This document shows positions 36,053 to 44,381 of a stretch of DNA of 64,000 nucleotides, in pieces (position 1 is the first letter of the stretch; the number at the start of each line of letters is the position of its first letter). A program made the position numbers and the translations under genes. The stretch is from Pseudomonas arsenicoxydans (GTDB taxonomy: Bacteria; Pseudomonadota; Gammaproteobacteria; Pseudomonadales; Pseudomonadaceae). The notes beneath the pieces were generated by a model. That model was not told the DNA's origin and made no database searches. It saw nothing but the letters and a program-made list of their open reading frames with translations. The DNA lies in contig NZ_RCZE01000008.1 in assembly GCF_006438915.1 (NCBI RefSeq), positions 124,001-188,000 of the forward strand. The letters run 5' to 3'.

Positions 36053-38161
36053 TTAAAGCTCCATGGAGTCATTCCAGAAATTAACCGCTGCCGTTTGAGC
36101 ATTGGTACGGAATTTCCAAATTATGTCTGGATTTACAAAATCTGCGGTTCGTAGATCGCCCACCCCACCTTGAATAGAATGAAGCACTGCGGATGCAGCG
36201 TTTACGCCCGAATACAGTGGCCCTTCGATCCAGCCATCGAGGAAGAAAGCTGACTCGCCGGCAAGGAAAACTCTACGGTACTGCGCAGGAATAGCCTCCA
36301 CGCCACCTTCCAGGTACCGCGCCGGGCTGGCGATCGTGTATTGAAATGCAAGAATCGCATTGTAGTTATATTGCCCTGCCAGCAAGAGCCTGAAGGCGCC
36401 CTGGAAATATGCTTCATTATGCCATTCAATCTTGAATGTATTGTCACCCCCTATGCCAGAAGCAAGCATTTTATTATTCAGCACGTCACCAAAATCGTTC
36501 GAGTTGGTGGTGCCTGGGGTGTTTGAAGACATCCCAACATAACTAAGAGTTAGCTGATTTGTGGCCAACTCATATTGAGCGTCGTCAATGGTACTGGGCT
36601 TTTTCGGAATCGGTAATGGCAATGGGTGATAACGCAGCGCGTCAAAGCCATTTTGGTAAGTCAACAGTACTGAACACTTGGAACCATCCGAGTTTGGAAA
36701 TATTGCTGTTTGACCAAGATGACGGTCAGTGACGATCCATTTAACAGGTTGGTCAACACCATTAATGTCAGTTACTTTCGGCCACTCTGGGCTTTCCAGA
36801 TAAGAGCCTTCAGTTGCAGCCCAAATTTTGGTTGACGGATAAAACTCTACGTTTCGAATTGATTCCCGGATCTGCTTCGTGTAAAGCGTCAATGGATTAC
36901 TCAGGTCCACCCCAACATTGGCAAACGGACGACGACTTTGCGGAGCTGGGAACAGATTAGTATCACCACCATCTAGCAACGTCGGCTGCATCATTGCAGG
37001 GTTACTCGTTGCAACGATGACATAATCAAATACCCTCGACGTGACTTCACCCGTGCTTGGATCTACATAGCTGAGAGTCACCTTATCCGCCGCACTTACC
37101 GGCCGGCTGATATCGAAAGCTGCGCTCATGATTAGATTTTCAGCTGGAAGCCCGGCATCGACGCTCAACTGGAAGAAGGACTCGGCGAAACCTGAAGAGG
37201 TGAACTCAGGCCCCCACCGATAAAGTGCCTCGTAGTCCCAGAGGTCGTAGCGAATGAAATCAACCATTGACGTCGGGAAGTCTTGCCCCATTCCACCGGT
37301 GCCAAACCCTACGGCCTTAAACAACCTCACATCGCTTTCGGTCCAATTGGCGAGAGTGTCTGGCCCTTGAAGCCTTGTCCGCACAAACATCTCCAGACTT
37401 ACCTTGTCGAATTTATCGATAATGGCAGTCCAATATGCAAATAGGTATCCCTCCTCTTCGCTGGTGAGGGTTAATTTTTTAAGAGTTGTAGCTGCCTCGG
37501 TCAGCCCCCAGAATACTTGAGGTGCCACTTCAACTGTCGTGTCCGCCAAAAACACTTCGTCAAAATCAGCTCCTAGCTTATCGACACGCGCAGGCAATCC
37601 GAAATCCTCTGAAGCAGGATCGGAAATCCAATACGCAGTATTGCCCTCAACGTTTAGAGCGGTTGCTACGATGCCTGGATTAGGGAACGGCTGAAATGTG
37701 GGGTTGGGATTATCAGTGTTTTCAACAGTCTTTTTAAAGTAATGCCACATCAGTTTTGCAGTGTCAGGGAACCGCATTGCCCCCATTTCAGCGGGGTCTG
37801 CGTCTTCTGCCTGACCACTAAAATTCTCGGTGAAACATCTCCCACCAATACGACCTGACGCTTCAAAAATCGTCGGGCGTAGCCCGCACCGCGTCAGCTC
37901 ATAGAGCGCGCAGAGCCCAGCCATCCCGGCACCAATGATCGCGACTTCTGTCTGTTGCTGTGCAGCATTTAAAGTCGCGAATGGAGCGGCGTTGTCCCGT
38001 ACTGTTGTGGCGTAGTCAGCAGCAAACACATCGACGATGCGAGTCACCCCAGTATTTAGCGTATCCAAATCAATTGGAGCCGACAAAACGCGTCGTCGTT
38101 TGCTCATTGGAGCTACAGAGTTTACAAAACCACCAAACGCATCATATGGAGGAAACGGCAT
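36053..38161 (-). CDS. Flavin amine oxidase (L-amino acid oxidase / tryptophan 2-monooxygenase-like)
   Basis: 702-residue FAD enzyme. The N-terminal dinucleotide fold is VAIIGAGMAGLCALYEL, followed by IFEASGRIGGRCFTE and EMGAMRFPDTAKLMWHY, a pattern shared with Phe/Trp monooxygenases and bacterial L-amino acid oxidases. The C-terminal flavin block is AGESAFFLDGWIEGPLYSGV. The minus-strand start at 38161 has GGAAG 7 nt before the ATG. There is no signal peptide. Such enzymes deaminate (or oxidatively decarboxylate) amino acids, releasing H2O2 or forming amides; the substrate is not readable. Confidence 0.85.
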   Translation of the reverse strand: MPFPPYDAFGGFVNSVAPMSKRRRVLSAPIDLDTLNTGVTRIVDVFAADYATTVRDNAAPFATLNAAQQQTEVAIIGAGMAGLCALYELTRCGLRPTIFEASGRIGGRCFTENFSGQAEDADPAEMGAMRFPDTAKLMWHYFKKTVENTDNPNPTFQPFPNPGIVATALNVEGNTAYWISDPASEDFGLPARVDKLGADFDEVFLADTTVEVAPQVFWGLTEAATTLKKLTLTSEEEGYLFAYWTAIIDKFDKVSLEMFVRTRLQGPDTLANWTESDVRLFKAVGFGTGGMGQDFPTSMVDFIRYDLWDYEALYRWGPEFTSSGFAESFFQLSVDAGLPAENLIMSAAFDISRPVSAADKVTLSYVDPSTGEVTSRVFDYVIVATSNPAMMQPTLLDGGDTNLFPAPQSRRPFANVGVDLSNPLTLYTKQIRESIRNVEFYPSTKIWAATEGSYLESPEWPKVTDINGVDQPVKWIVTDRHLGQTAIFPNSDGSKCSVLLTYQNGFDALRYHPLPLPIPKKPSTIDDAQYELATNQLTLSYVGMSSNTPGTTNSNDFGDVLNNKMLASGIGGDNTFKIEWHNEAYFQGAFRLLLAGQYNYNAILAFQYTIASPARYLEGGVEAIPAQYRRVFLAGESAFFLDGWIEGPLYSGVNAASAVLHSIQGGVGDLRTADFVNPDIIWKFRTNAQTAAVNFWNDSMEL

Positions 38162-38711
38162 AAATTATCTTCCTTTTTCATAGAGTGGAGAACTTGCAGA
38201 TAGTCCATTAACAACTAGAAGCCGAAAACAAACACCATTACAAGGCGAGAGAACCCCACCCTGCAATCAAACTGTTATTAGCTGATTCCAGCAATCCAAT
38301 GACAAGTGCAAATGACCTACAACAGCATAAGAGATGTTGCTGAAATACTCTTTCGAAGAATTTAAAACAACAACTTACGAAAGAACACTCTAGCCAAGAG
38401 CAGACCACATAACGGTATATCCTTTATTTCAAAATGCCAAGCATTAAGTTTCGACATACCAAATACGAAATTTAAGGATTTACCTACATACTTTCGCCAA
38501 CTCAAGCTCGTTAGATAACTCCGCAGTGAATAATCAGCTTTTCTGAACCCGGTCGCAACGGCGGCGTAGTAGAAACAGGGCGTTCGGCACTGGAGCATGC
38601 AACTTAAATAATCTTTCTGGCACAAGGCGGGTGTTTAACGCCACCCAACATAGACCACCCACAAAAACGTGGCGCTTGCAGTAACCATAAATAACAACAA
38701 GGAGCTCTTAC
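38162..38711. other. 550-bp gap holding motif copy 2, no supported gene
   Basis: AT-rich sequence between the divergent flavin oxidase and the antirepressor-like gene. The only distinct structure is the island motif at 38470. A minus-strand frame at 38362-38625 looks unlike a real protein. It is long for a promoter region, so an unannotated RNA or lost gene is possible. Confidence 0.45.
38470..38489 (+). repeat. Island motif, copy 2
   Basis: ATTTAAGGATTTACCTACAT. Same orientation as the other four copies. It lies about 240 bp upstream of the antirepressor-like gene. Confidence 0.75.
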
Positions 38712-39314
38712 ATGCAAGCAGCACAAATCCTAGCTGTACCATTTCGAAACTCTGAACTCCTGCTGGTCGATCACGACGATCAACCTTTTGTCCCAATGAA
38801 ACCCGTTGTCGAGGGAATGGGACTGGACTGGAAAACCCAACATAGAAAGCTCAGCTCTAGTCGATTCATCTCAACCATGGTTGAAAAGACCTTGGTTGCT
38901 GCGGATGGCAAGCAACGGTCTATGACCTGCCTCCCGCTTCGCAAGCTCACTGGATGGCTTATGTCAGTCCATCCGAACAAGGTAAAACCCGAACTGCGCG
39001 CAGGCATAATGGCCTACCAGAGCGAGTGCGATGATGCTCTATGGTCATATTGGAATAATCAACGATTGCAGCGCACCCAACCGCCAACCCCTCATCAACT
39101 CGATCCTGTCAGCTATATCGCGAATCAACGCTTTCTCGTCTCCTACGATAGGGACGGAGTCCCTCGCGCAACCCCTGTAGGATTTGAAGCTATCGTGCTC
39201 GATCCAAGCGATCCTGAGCAATTGAGACATGTGCTGATGGAGTCGGTACCAGGAGAACTCCTGCCTGACTTGGTTGATGCTTGCATGGCCCAAATCAGAA
39301 AGATACTTTCGTAA
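38712..39314 (+). CDS. Phage antirepressor N-terminal (P22_AR_N-like) protein
   Basis: 200-residue protein whose first 120 residues match the P22 antirepressor N-terminal domain: PFVPMKPVVEGMGLDWKTQH, then CLPLRKLTGWLMSVHPNKVK and GIMAYQSECDDALWSYW. In phages such proteins bind and inactivate repressors. The C-terminal half is not the usual ORF6N or KilA-C and is unassigned. The ATG at 38712 follows AAGGAGC. It stands without other phage genes near it, so it could be a domesticated regulator acting on a prophage. Confidence 0.85.
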   Translation: MQAAQILAVPFRNSELLLVDHDDQPFVPMKPVVEGMGLDWKTQHRKLSSSRFISTMVEKTLVAADGKQRSMTCLPLRKLTGWLMSVHPNKVKPELRAGIMAYQSECDDALWSYWNNQRLQRTQPPTPHQLDPVSYIANQRFLVSYDRDGVPRATPVGFEAIVLDPSDPEQLRHVLMESVPGELLPDLVDACMAQIRKILS

Positions 39315-39365
39315 TTCATGCTGAAATGCCCGCGCCTCGGCCCGGGCAATCCGGCGCCTGAAGAT

Positions 39366-39385
39366 TTTTCAGGATTTACCTACAT
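39366..39385 (+). repeat. Island motif, copy 3
   Basis: TTTTCAGGATTTACCTACAT, followed by GAAAT. It lies about 95 bp upstream of the csrA-like gene. A 34-codon frame starts at its final ATG, but copies 1 and 2 lack an ATG there, so the motif is not simply a ribosome site. Confidence 0.75.
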
Positions 39386-39481
39386 GAAATATTTCGCAAG
39401 CAAAATTAGGTTAACGGGTGCTCTCAGCAAATTATCTGTGCGCGTGGATATGGACGCAATATGTAGACTTAAGGAAAGTAG

Positions 39482-39694
39482 ATGCTAGTGCTCAATAGAA
39501 AAAATCATAAAGCCATCATCATCAACGAAGAAATTATAGTGAGAGTTATTAGCATCCGCGGAGACAGCGTGCGGATTGGACTCGTGGCGCCAAAGCGTAT
39601 AGAAATACATCGCGAAGAAATCTACCGGCGCATACCGAAAGATAAAAAGCCTCTTTTGAGTTCGCTCCCTGGAGACGTCGGGTGCACGTCATGA
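39482..39694 (+). CDS. CsrA/RsmA family post-transcriptional regulator, accessory copy
   Basis: 70-residue CsrA-fold protein. It begins MLVLNRKNHKAIIINEEI and carries VRIGLVAPKRIEIHREEIYR, the RNA-binding beta-strand and Arg-containing stretch that distinguishes CsrA/RsmA. Pseudomonads normally carry chromosomal rsmA/rsmE. This copy is divergent from the canonical sequence and lies in an island with an antirepressor, so it may be a phage-borne or horizontally acquired regulator. It would bind GGA-containing leader RNAs. Its stop overlaps the next gene's start (ATGA). Confidence 0.85.
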   Translation: MLVLNRKNHKAIIINEEIIVRVISIRGDSVRIGLVAPKRIEIHREEIYRRIPKDKKPLLSSLPGDVGCTS

Positions 39695-40047
39695 CGGGGC
39701 AACCTGAAAAGGCTAGCAGAGGGCCGTTGCTTATTTCCCAGACTCAATCCATCACAACCGCACAACTGAAGTCTTACGCATCCCATAAATGTGAAGGTCC
39801 TTGCGCAGGTTGCGGCGATAGAAACTGGACGTTCCCAGAGAAACTGGGCAAGCCTGCTCTCCACCCGAGTGACTGCCTAGAGAACCATCCTTTAGCAGAT
39901 TGGTCGTTTCAAATGGCGTGTCAAAATTGCGGCGGCATCAGGCTAATCTATGCCGGCTTTGTATGGCGATTTCTCTTTGACTCCGATACTAATGACCTTA
40001 AAAATCCACCAGACTGTGTCCTGACCGAGGACTGCGTCATTAAATAA
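39691..40047 (+). CDS. Small Cys-rich protein with zinc-ribbon-like pairs
   Basis: 118-residue protein starting at an ATG that overlaps the csrA-like stop by four bases (ATGA), implying translational coupling. It contains CEGPCAGCG and a later ACQNCGG, two pairs with the spacing of a zinc ribbon. No membrane or signal segment. I do not recognise the family. Coupling to a CsrA-like protein suggests a linked regulatory role, which is inference. Confidence 0.65.
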   Translation: MTGQPEKASRGPLLISQTQSITTAQLKSYASHKCEGPCAGCGDRNWTFPEKLGKPALHPSDCLENHPLADWSFQMACQNCGGIRLIYAGFVWRFLFDSDTNDLKNPPDCVLTEDCVIK

Positions 40048-40067
40048 CCAAAATATATCGCCCGAAT

Positions 40068-40092
40068 AAAGCCACGCCATGTGCGGGGCTTT
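40068..40092 (+). terminator. Probable terminator after the csrA-like pair
   Basis: AAAGCCaCGC pairs with GCGgGGCTTT around a 5-nt loop. It lies about 20 bp after the stop at 40047. The T-run is short, so termination may be modest. Confidence 0.6.
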
Positions 40093-40231
40093 ACCCGCTA
40101 ACTTATTATTCATAGCCTCTTGCTAAAAGCCCAAATTAAGTTGAACAGAATCGCCACCCACTAAAATCATATAAAACGAAGCGAATTTTATCTATAAACA
40201 CTTAACAGATAATTAAACCTCAGGAAAAAAA

Positions 40232-40930
40232 TTGTTAAATAGAATCCGGAATTATTTTTGGAAAAAGCAAATTCGTCAATACAAATGTAAAGTAGCAGGA
40301 GGGATATCATCACTGCACAAAAGGGCTACGCTTATATTGGAAGAGGAGGTCTCGCTCGGGCATATTTTAATTGAATCCAAAAAATTAGAAATCGGTGCGC
40401 ACACCTACATTCGAAGTGGCTGTGTGCTTTCGGACGTTTCGTCTATAGGGAGGTTCTGCTCTATTGGAAAAGGGTGCATCATCGGCCAAGGAAAGAGGGG
40501 GCATCCTACAGACTGGCTAAGCTCGCACCCCTTTCAGTACACAAATACCGGACTATCTTTTACCCCGGAAGCTGCAAATGTAACGATTGGAAATGATGTA
40601 TGGATTGGTCATGACGCGATGATTCTTGAAGGAGTAAGCATAGGTACAGGTGCTATTATCGCAACCCGCGCATTAGTCACTCGTGACGTGCCACCATACG
40701 CTATTGTCGCTGGGGCTCCAGCGAATATAGTAAGATTTCGACACGCCGCAGATATTATTGTAATGCTGGTAAATAGCAAATGGTGGAATTGCGATATTAA
40801 GCTTCTCAAAAATCTTCCACTAAACGATCCGAAAAATGCATTATCCATGTTGGGCGACTCACATAAAGAAAACCCTGCCCGCTATAAAAAAATCGAGCTA
40901 ACACGAAATAAATTTGTTGTTTTGCATTGA
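40232..40930 (+). CDS. Xenobiotic-type hexapeptide-repeat O-acetyltransferase
   Basis: 232-residue left-handed beta-helix enzyme of the CatB/Vat-like class. Hexapeptide repeats run from about residue 50 to 165 (IGRFCSIGKGCIIG, VTIGNDVWIGHDAMILEGVS, VPPYAIVAGAPANIVRF). The catalytic-His region reads DWLSSHPFQY. It starts at a TTG (40232) preceded by CAGGAAAA. Base composition is far more AT-rich than the core genes, indicating transfer. The acceptor could be an antibiotic or a polysaccharide; a surface-polymer acetylase is also possible. Confidence 0.85.
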   Translation: MLNRIRNYFWKKQIRQYKCKVAGGISSLHKRATLILEEEVSLGHILIESKKLEIGAHTYIRSGCVLSDVSSIGRFCSIGKGCIIGQGKRGHPTDWLSSHPFQYTNTGLSFTPEAANVTIGNDVWIGHDAMILEGVSIGTGAIIATRALVTRDVPPYAIVAGAPANIVRFRHAADIIVMLVNSKWWNCDIKLLKNLPLNDPKNALSMLGDSHKENPARYKKIELTRNKFVVLH

Positions 40931-40988
40931 TTTTATTTTGATGTTGCTCCGTCCAGCCAAATGACCTGCCTCCGTATTTGCATGGAGT

Positions 40989-41064
40989 TGACCAGCCATT
41001 TACATTGCCACTGACCAGTCAATTGCATTCATGCTGACCAAGCGTTTGCATTCGAATTGACCAG
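40989..41064. repeat. 23-nt imperfect tandem repeat, about 3.3 copies
   Basis: TGACCAG or TGACCAA begins at 40989, 41012, 41035 and 41058, exactly 23 bp apart. The first three carry TTACATT or TTGCATT at matching positions. Just over two helical turns per unit fits protein binding on one face of the DNA. Such arrays occur at ends of some insertion sequences or as iteron-like sites. No transposase is seen beside it. Confidence 0.7.
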
Positions 41065-41352
41065 CAGATGCCGTAGTGACGACCGGCAGGAGACGGCCAA
41101 AAGCAGAGGGTGGCTGGAGCAATGGCAAATGTGCACCTATGCTTGGTTTTGCTGGAAAACTGATCAAGGTGACTGTACTGCTCAAACAAGGGTGCGCAAC
41201 ATTCGTAACAGGTCATCCGAGCGATTCAATGCCAGTACCCCTCATGGATGACCAGAGCGCTAAGTGAGTGACAGCGCCCAGAGAAATGTCCCTGCGCCTT
41301 AGTTCCCCAGTTTGGGTAGTCCATGCATTTGGCATCCTTCAAGGAGAACTCT

Positions 41353-42975
41353 ATGACGCAAACGCTCAAATCCATAGCCGTTTTGGCGGCCTCTATCGCG
41401 CTGACCTTCCCTGCAATGGCGGCGACGCAGGCAGCCACCGAAATCCCCCCGGGACTCATTACCCCCGATCGCCTCGAAACCCGTATCGGCACACTGGAGT
41501 TCAAGGACGGCGCGCCAAGCGTAAAAACCACACAGGACGTCTACGACACCCTGGCGTTCACTCGCGGCATCGACGCGTTCATGAACAGTTTTTCGGGCGC
41601 ATCTGCCTATGCGATTCGCGAGGGTTTCCACAGTATTGGGGCTGAAGATAATTCGGTGATCATCTTCTCTGATTTGATGGACTCCCAATCGCTGTTTCTC
41701 ACCGCCAACGCCGACACCATCTATACGCTCTCGATCCTCGATCTGACTAAGGGCCCCTTGGTGGTTGAGGTGCCACCCAAATCGCTCGGCACGCTCAATG
41801 ACATGTGGTTCGGCTGGATTATCGATCTTGGCGCCCCTGGCCCTGATAGGGGTGAAGGCGGCAAATACCTGATCGTTCCGCCGGACTACAACGGTCCGCT
41901 TCCAGACAGTGGCTTCTTCGTAGGCCGAGCAAAAACCAATCATGTTCTGTATGCCGTTCGCGCCTTCATGGAGAACAATGATCCGAAACCCGCTGTCGAT
42001 CTGATCAAGGACAAGCTGAAGATTTATCCCTACACACCAGGCGGCTATGGCACCAGTATTGCTACGGCACTCGCCGGCCAGCTCAGGCTGGAGCCCAATC
42101 CGCCGATACCGCCGACAAAATTCGTGGAGGGCAGCGGCAAGTCTTTCAACACCATTCCCCCTAATGACTTTGCCTATTACGAGATGCTCGACAAGCTGGT
42201 GCAACTGGAACCGGCCACCTCGTTCGACCCGGAACTCCTGGGCCAACTGGCGGCCATCGGGATCGTCAAGGGCAAGCCGTTTGCGCCGGACGAGCGGATG
42301 AAGAAGATCCTCACCGACGCGGCGGCCGTGGGCAATGCGGCGGGACGATCACTGAACTTTCGTGGCGCCGATTACCCCGGCTGGGCTTACTACCCGAATT
42401 CGATGTGGGCCAACATGCTATGGCAGGGTGGTTTTGACTTTCAGACGCCACCGCCCATGATCACCAAGGAAGGCTACTTCAAACCCTTGCCACCGACGGG
42501 GGCGCGGACACTCGATTCGCGCACGGCCTTCTACTACGGTTACACCATGGATTCGCCGGGCATGATCATGCGCCTGCCCAACGTGGGCTCGCAGTACCTC
42601 ATGGGCTTCTCGGATGCGCAAAAGAATCCTTTCGATGGCGGCAAAACGTACAAGGTGACCTTGCCACCGAAAATTCCAGCGGCCAGGTTCTGGTCGTTTA
42701 CCGTCTACGACAACCAGACGCGGTCCATGCTCCAGACGCCGCAGCGCTACCCGCGCGCCGGCAGCCAGACCTACCCTTCCCCGGCCGCCGTCGAGAATGC
42801 GGACGGGTCCACGACCATTTACTTCGGTCCGACCAAGCCAGCCGAAGCCAAGGCAGGCAACTGGATCCAGACCACGCCGGACAAGGGCTGGTTCACGATC
42901 CTGCGCCTCTACAGTCCACTGGAGTCGTTCTTCACCAAAGCGTGGCGGCCGAGCGAGCTCGAACTGGTTCGGTGA
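41353..42975 (+). CDS. Secreted DUF1254/DUF1214 domain protein
   Basis: 540-residue exported protein. The ATG at 41353 follows AAGGAG and gives a signal peptide ending in TFPAMA-ATQ. The DUF1254 block (FTRGIDAFMNSFSGASAYAI, NADTIYTLSILDLTKGPLVV) lies in the N-terminal half. The DUF1214 block (DSRTAFYYGYTMDSPGM, FWSFTVYDNQTRSMLQ) is in the C-terminal half. The family is widespread and uncharacterised in most bacteria. It is followed by an outer-membrane-like protein 72 bp downstream on the same strand, probably in one operon. Confidence 0.88.
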   Translation: MTQTLKSIAVLAASIALTFPAMAATQAATEIPPGLITPDRLETRIGTLEFKDGAPSVKTTQDVYDTLAFTRGIDAFMNSFSGASAYAIREGFHSIGAEDNSVIIFSDLMDSQSLFLTANADTIYTLSILDLTKGPLVVEVPPKSLGTLNDMWFGWIIDLGAPGPDRGEGGKYLIVPPDYNGPLPDSGFFVGRAKTNHVLYAVRAFMENNDPKPAVDLIKDKLKIYPYTPGGYGTSIATALAGQLRLEPNPPIPPTKFVEGSGKSFNTIPPNDFAYYEMLDKLVQLEPATSFDPELLGQLAAIGIVKGKPFAPDERMKKILTDAAAVGNAAGRSLNFRGADYPGWAYYPNSMWANMLWQGGFDFQTPPPMITKEGYFKPLPPTGARTLDSRTAFYYGYTMDSPGMIMRLPNVGSQYLMGFSDAQKNPFDGGKTYKVTLPPKIPAARFWSFTVYDNQTRSMLQTPQRYPRAGSQTYPSPAAVENADGSTTIYFGPTKPAEAKAGNWIQTTPDKGWFTILRLYSPLESFFTKAWRPSELELVR

Positions 42976-43047
42976 GAAAACGGCACGGTCAGCACAACAC
43001 TTGGGGGCTGACCGTGTGATGCCTCCCGCCAAAAAGGAGAGAACCCT

Positions 43048-43863
43048 GTGCGAGTACAACGACTGCTAACGCTGCTCCCGGCCACGGTTATCGTGATTCA
43101 AAATGGCTTGGCACGGGCCGAGGATTCTGCGGAACTGGCCAAAAAGGCACTCAACCCGGTGGCCGCGATGTACAGCCTTCCGGTGCAGTACAACTGGGAT
43201 CAGAAGATGGGGCCAACGGGTGACGGCATGCACAGCGTCACGAATATCCAGCCTGTATTGCCCTTTCATTTGACCGACGACTGGAACCTGATCTCACGCA
43301 CCATACTCCCCGTTATCGACCAACACGGCCTAGCACCGGATGGCGCGGCGGATGCATCCGGCATCGGCGATGTGACCCAGAGCTTATTCTTCTCTCCGGT
43401 AAAACCCACCGACAGCGGCTGGATCCTCGGTGTCGGCCCGGCCCTGCTGATACCTACCGGCAGCGATAAGTTACTGAGCAGCAAACAATGGGGGCTGGGC
43501 CCGACCGCCGTCGCGCTCAAACAGTCAAACGGCTGGACTCGGGGCATTCTCGCTAACCATATCTGGGGGTTGGAGAACAGCCCACCGGATGACAAAGAAA
43601 AGGTCAACCAGACCTTCCTGCAACCGTTTCTCTCGTACACCACCGCGACCTACACCACTTACGGGGTGAACACCGAGTCGACCTATAACTGGCAATCCCG
43701 GGAGTGGTCGGTACCGGTCAACCTGACGGTCACCCAGCTGTTGAAAATCGGCGGTCAACCGCTAACGGTGCAAGCGGGTCCGCGGTACTGGCTCGACAGC
43801 CCCGTAGATGGCGAACAAGGCTGGGGCTTTCGCGTGGCGGTGACGTTACTTTTTCCACGTTGA
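43048..43863 (+). CDS. Outer-membrane transporter-like protein (COG4313-type)
   Basis: 271-residue protein with a GTG start at 43048 preceded by AAAGGAGAG. The signal peptide is VQRLLTLLPATVIVIQNGLA-RA. The remainder has alternating beta-strand patterns (NPVAAMYSLPVQYNWDQ, then PVNLTVTQLLKIGG, ending in an aromatic FRVAVTLLFPR), the C-terminal Phe/Arg end usual for barrels. It resembles hydrocarbon-pathway outer-membrane transporters. It pairs with the DUF1254 gene upstream. Confidence 0.78.
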   Translation: MRVQRLLTLLPATVIVIQNGLARAEDSAELAKKALNPVAAMYSLPVQYNWDQKMGPTGDGMHSVTNIQPVLPFHLTDDWNLISRTILPVIDQHGLAPDGAADASGIGDVTQSLFFSPVKPTDSGWILGVGPALLIPTGSDKLLSSKQWGLGPTAVALKQSNGWTRGILANHIWGLENSPPDDKEKVNQTFLQPFLSYTTATYTTYGVNTESTYNWQSREWSVPVNLTVTQLLKIGGQPLTVQAGPRYWLDSPVDGEQGWGFRVAVTLLFPR

Positions 43864-43958
43864 TGGATAGATAAACGTTTGTGATTTACTAGGCGTAACT
43901 GACAGGCCATTGGTCTATAACTGCCTCTCTCTGAGCACGCCACACCCACCCAATATTC
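43864..43958. other. Short spacer between the outer-membrane gene and the ncRNA units
   Basis: No gene. The 518-bp interval to the terC-like gene is occupied by the two motif-headed units listed next. Confidence 0.5.
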
Positions 43959-44148
43959 ATATCAGGTTTTACCTACATGAAATAATCACCGAACTGCGCT
44001 TGAATACGCTTCGAACGCAGACGCTCACACCGCTGGATTTGGTCCTTAGGCAGACGACTTTTCAGCAAATAGGTCCGCGCTCTACCACGGTTACACTCTG
44101 AAATCGGACTTTTCCCCGCGCCATTCCGCATGATGCGGGGATTTTTTT
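43959..44148 (+). ncRNA. Candidate small RNA unit A (motif copy 4 to terminator)
   Basis: Starts with motif copy 4 (ATATCAGGTTTTACCTACAT, 43959-43978) and ends at a hairpin (CCCCGC 44114-44119 with GCGGGG 44135-44140) followed by seven T. No frame of useful length is present, since the ATG at the motif end is followed at once by a stop. Its 3' part (GCGCTCTACCACGGTTACAC) parallels the same part of unit B (ACGCTCTATTTACGGCGATA). A non-coding RNA is inferred from structure and paralogy. Confidence 0.5.
44114..44148 (+). terminator. Rho-independent terminator of unit A
   Basis: CCCCGC...GCGGGG stem around a 15-nt segment that can itself fold (CCGCAT/ATGCGG), then ATTTTTTT. Confidence 0.75.
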
Positions 44149-44192
44149 GCCCGTACTTCTATATACGCCCTGCCCATGCTGAACCAATCTAG

Positions 44193-44379
44193 CTTTCAGG
44201 ATCCCCCTACATGCATCTAATGGGACCCCGAGCTTCAATTAGCCAGAGCGTTGCTCGCTTCAGCTAGATGACTCACCAGGCTGGCTAAGCTCTGTTGAAG
44301 TCGGTCACGCTCTATTTACGGCGATACACAACGCGGGTTTTGCCCCGCACCACTCACAAGTGGTCGCGGGGATTTTTTT
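44193..44379 (+). ncRNA. Candidate small RNA unit B (motif copy 5 to terminator)
   Basis: Starts with motif copy 5 (CTTTCAGGATCCCCCTACAT, 44193-44212) and ends in a strong hairpin: CCCCGCACCACT (44343-44354) pairing with AGTGGTcGCGGGG, then seven T (44373-44379). Length 187 nt, almost the same as unit A (190 nt). Only an 18-codon frame exists at its start. It stops 2 bp before the end of the terC-like gene on the other strand. Confidence 0.5.
44343..44379 (+). terminator. Rho-independent terminator of unit B
   Basis: A 12-bp stem with one bulged C, 4-nt loop CACA, then a T-run. The reverse strand has no T-run, so it serves plus-strand transcripts. Confidence 0.85.
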
Positions 44380-44381
44380 CC

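Noticed and set aside
38362..38625. Minus-strand frame in the motif-copy-2 gap
   Set aside because: Cys- and aromatic-rich reading without coding character or ribosome site.
40989..41064. CRISPR array
   Set aside because: Repeats abut with no unique spacers, the unit is only 23 nt, and no cas gene is present in the window.
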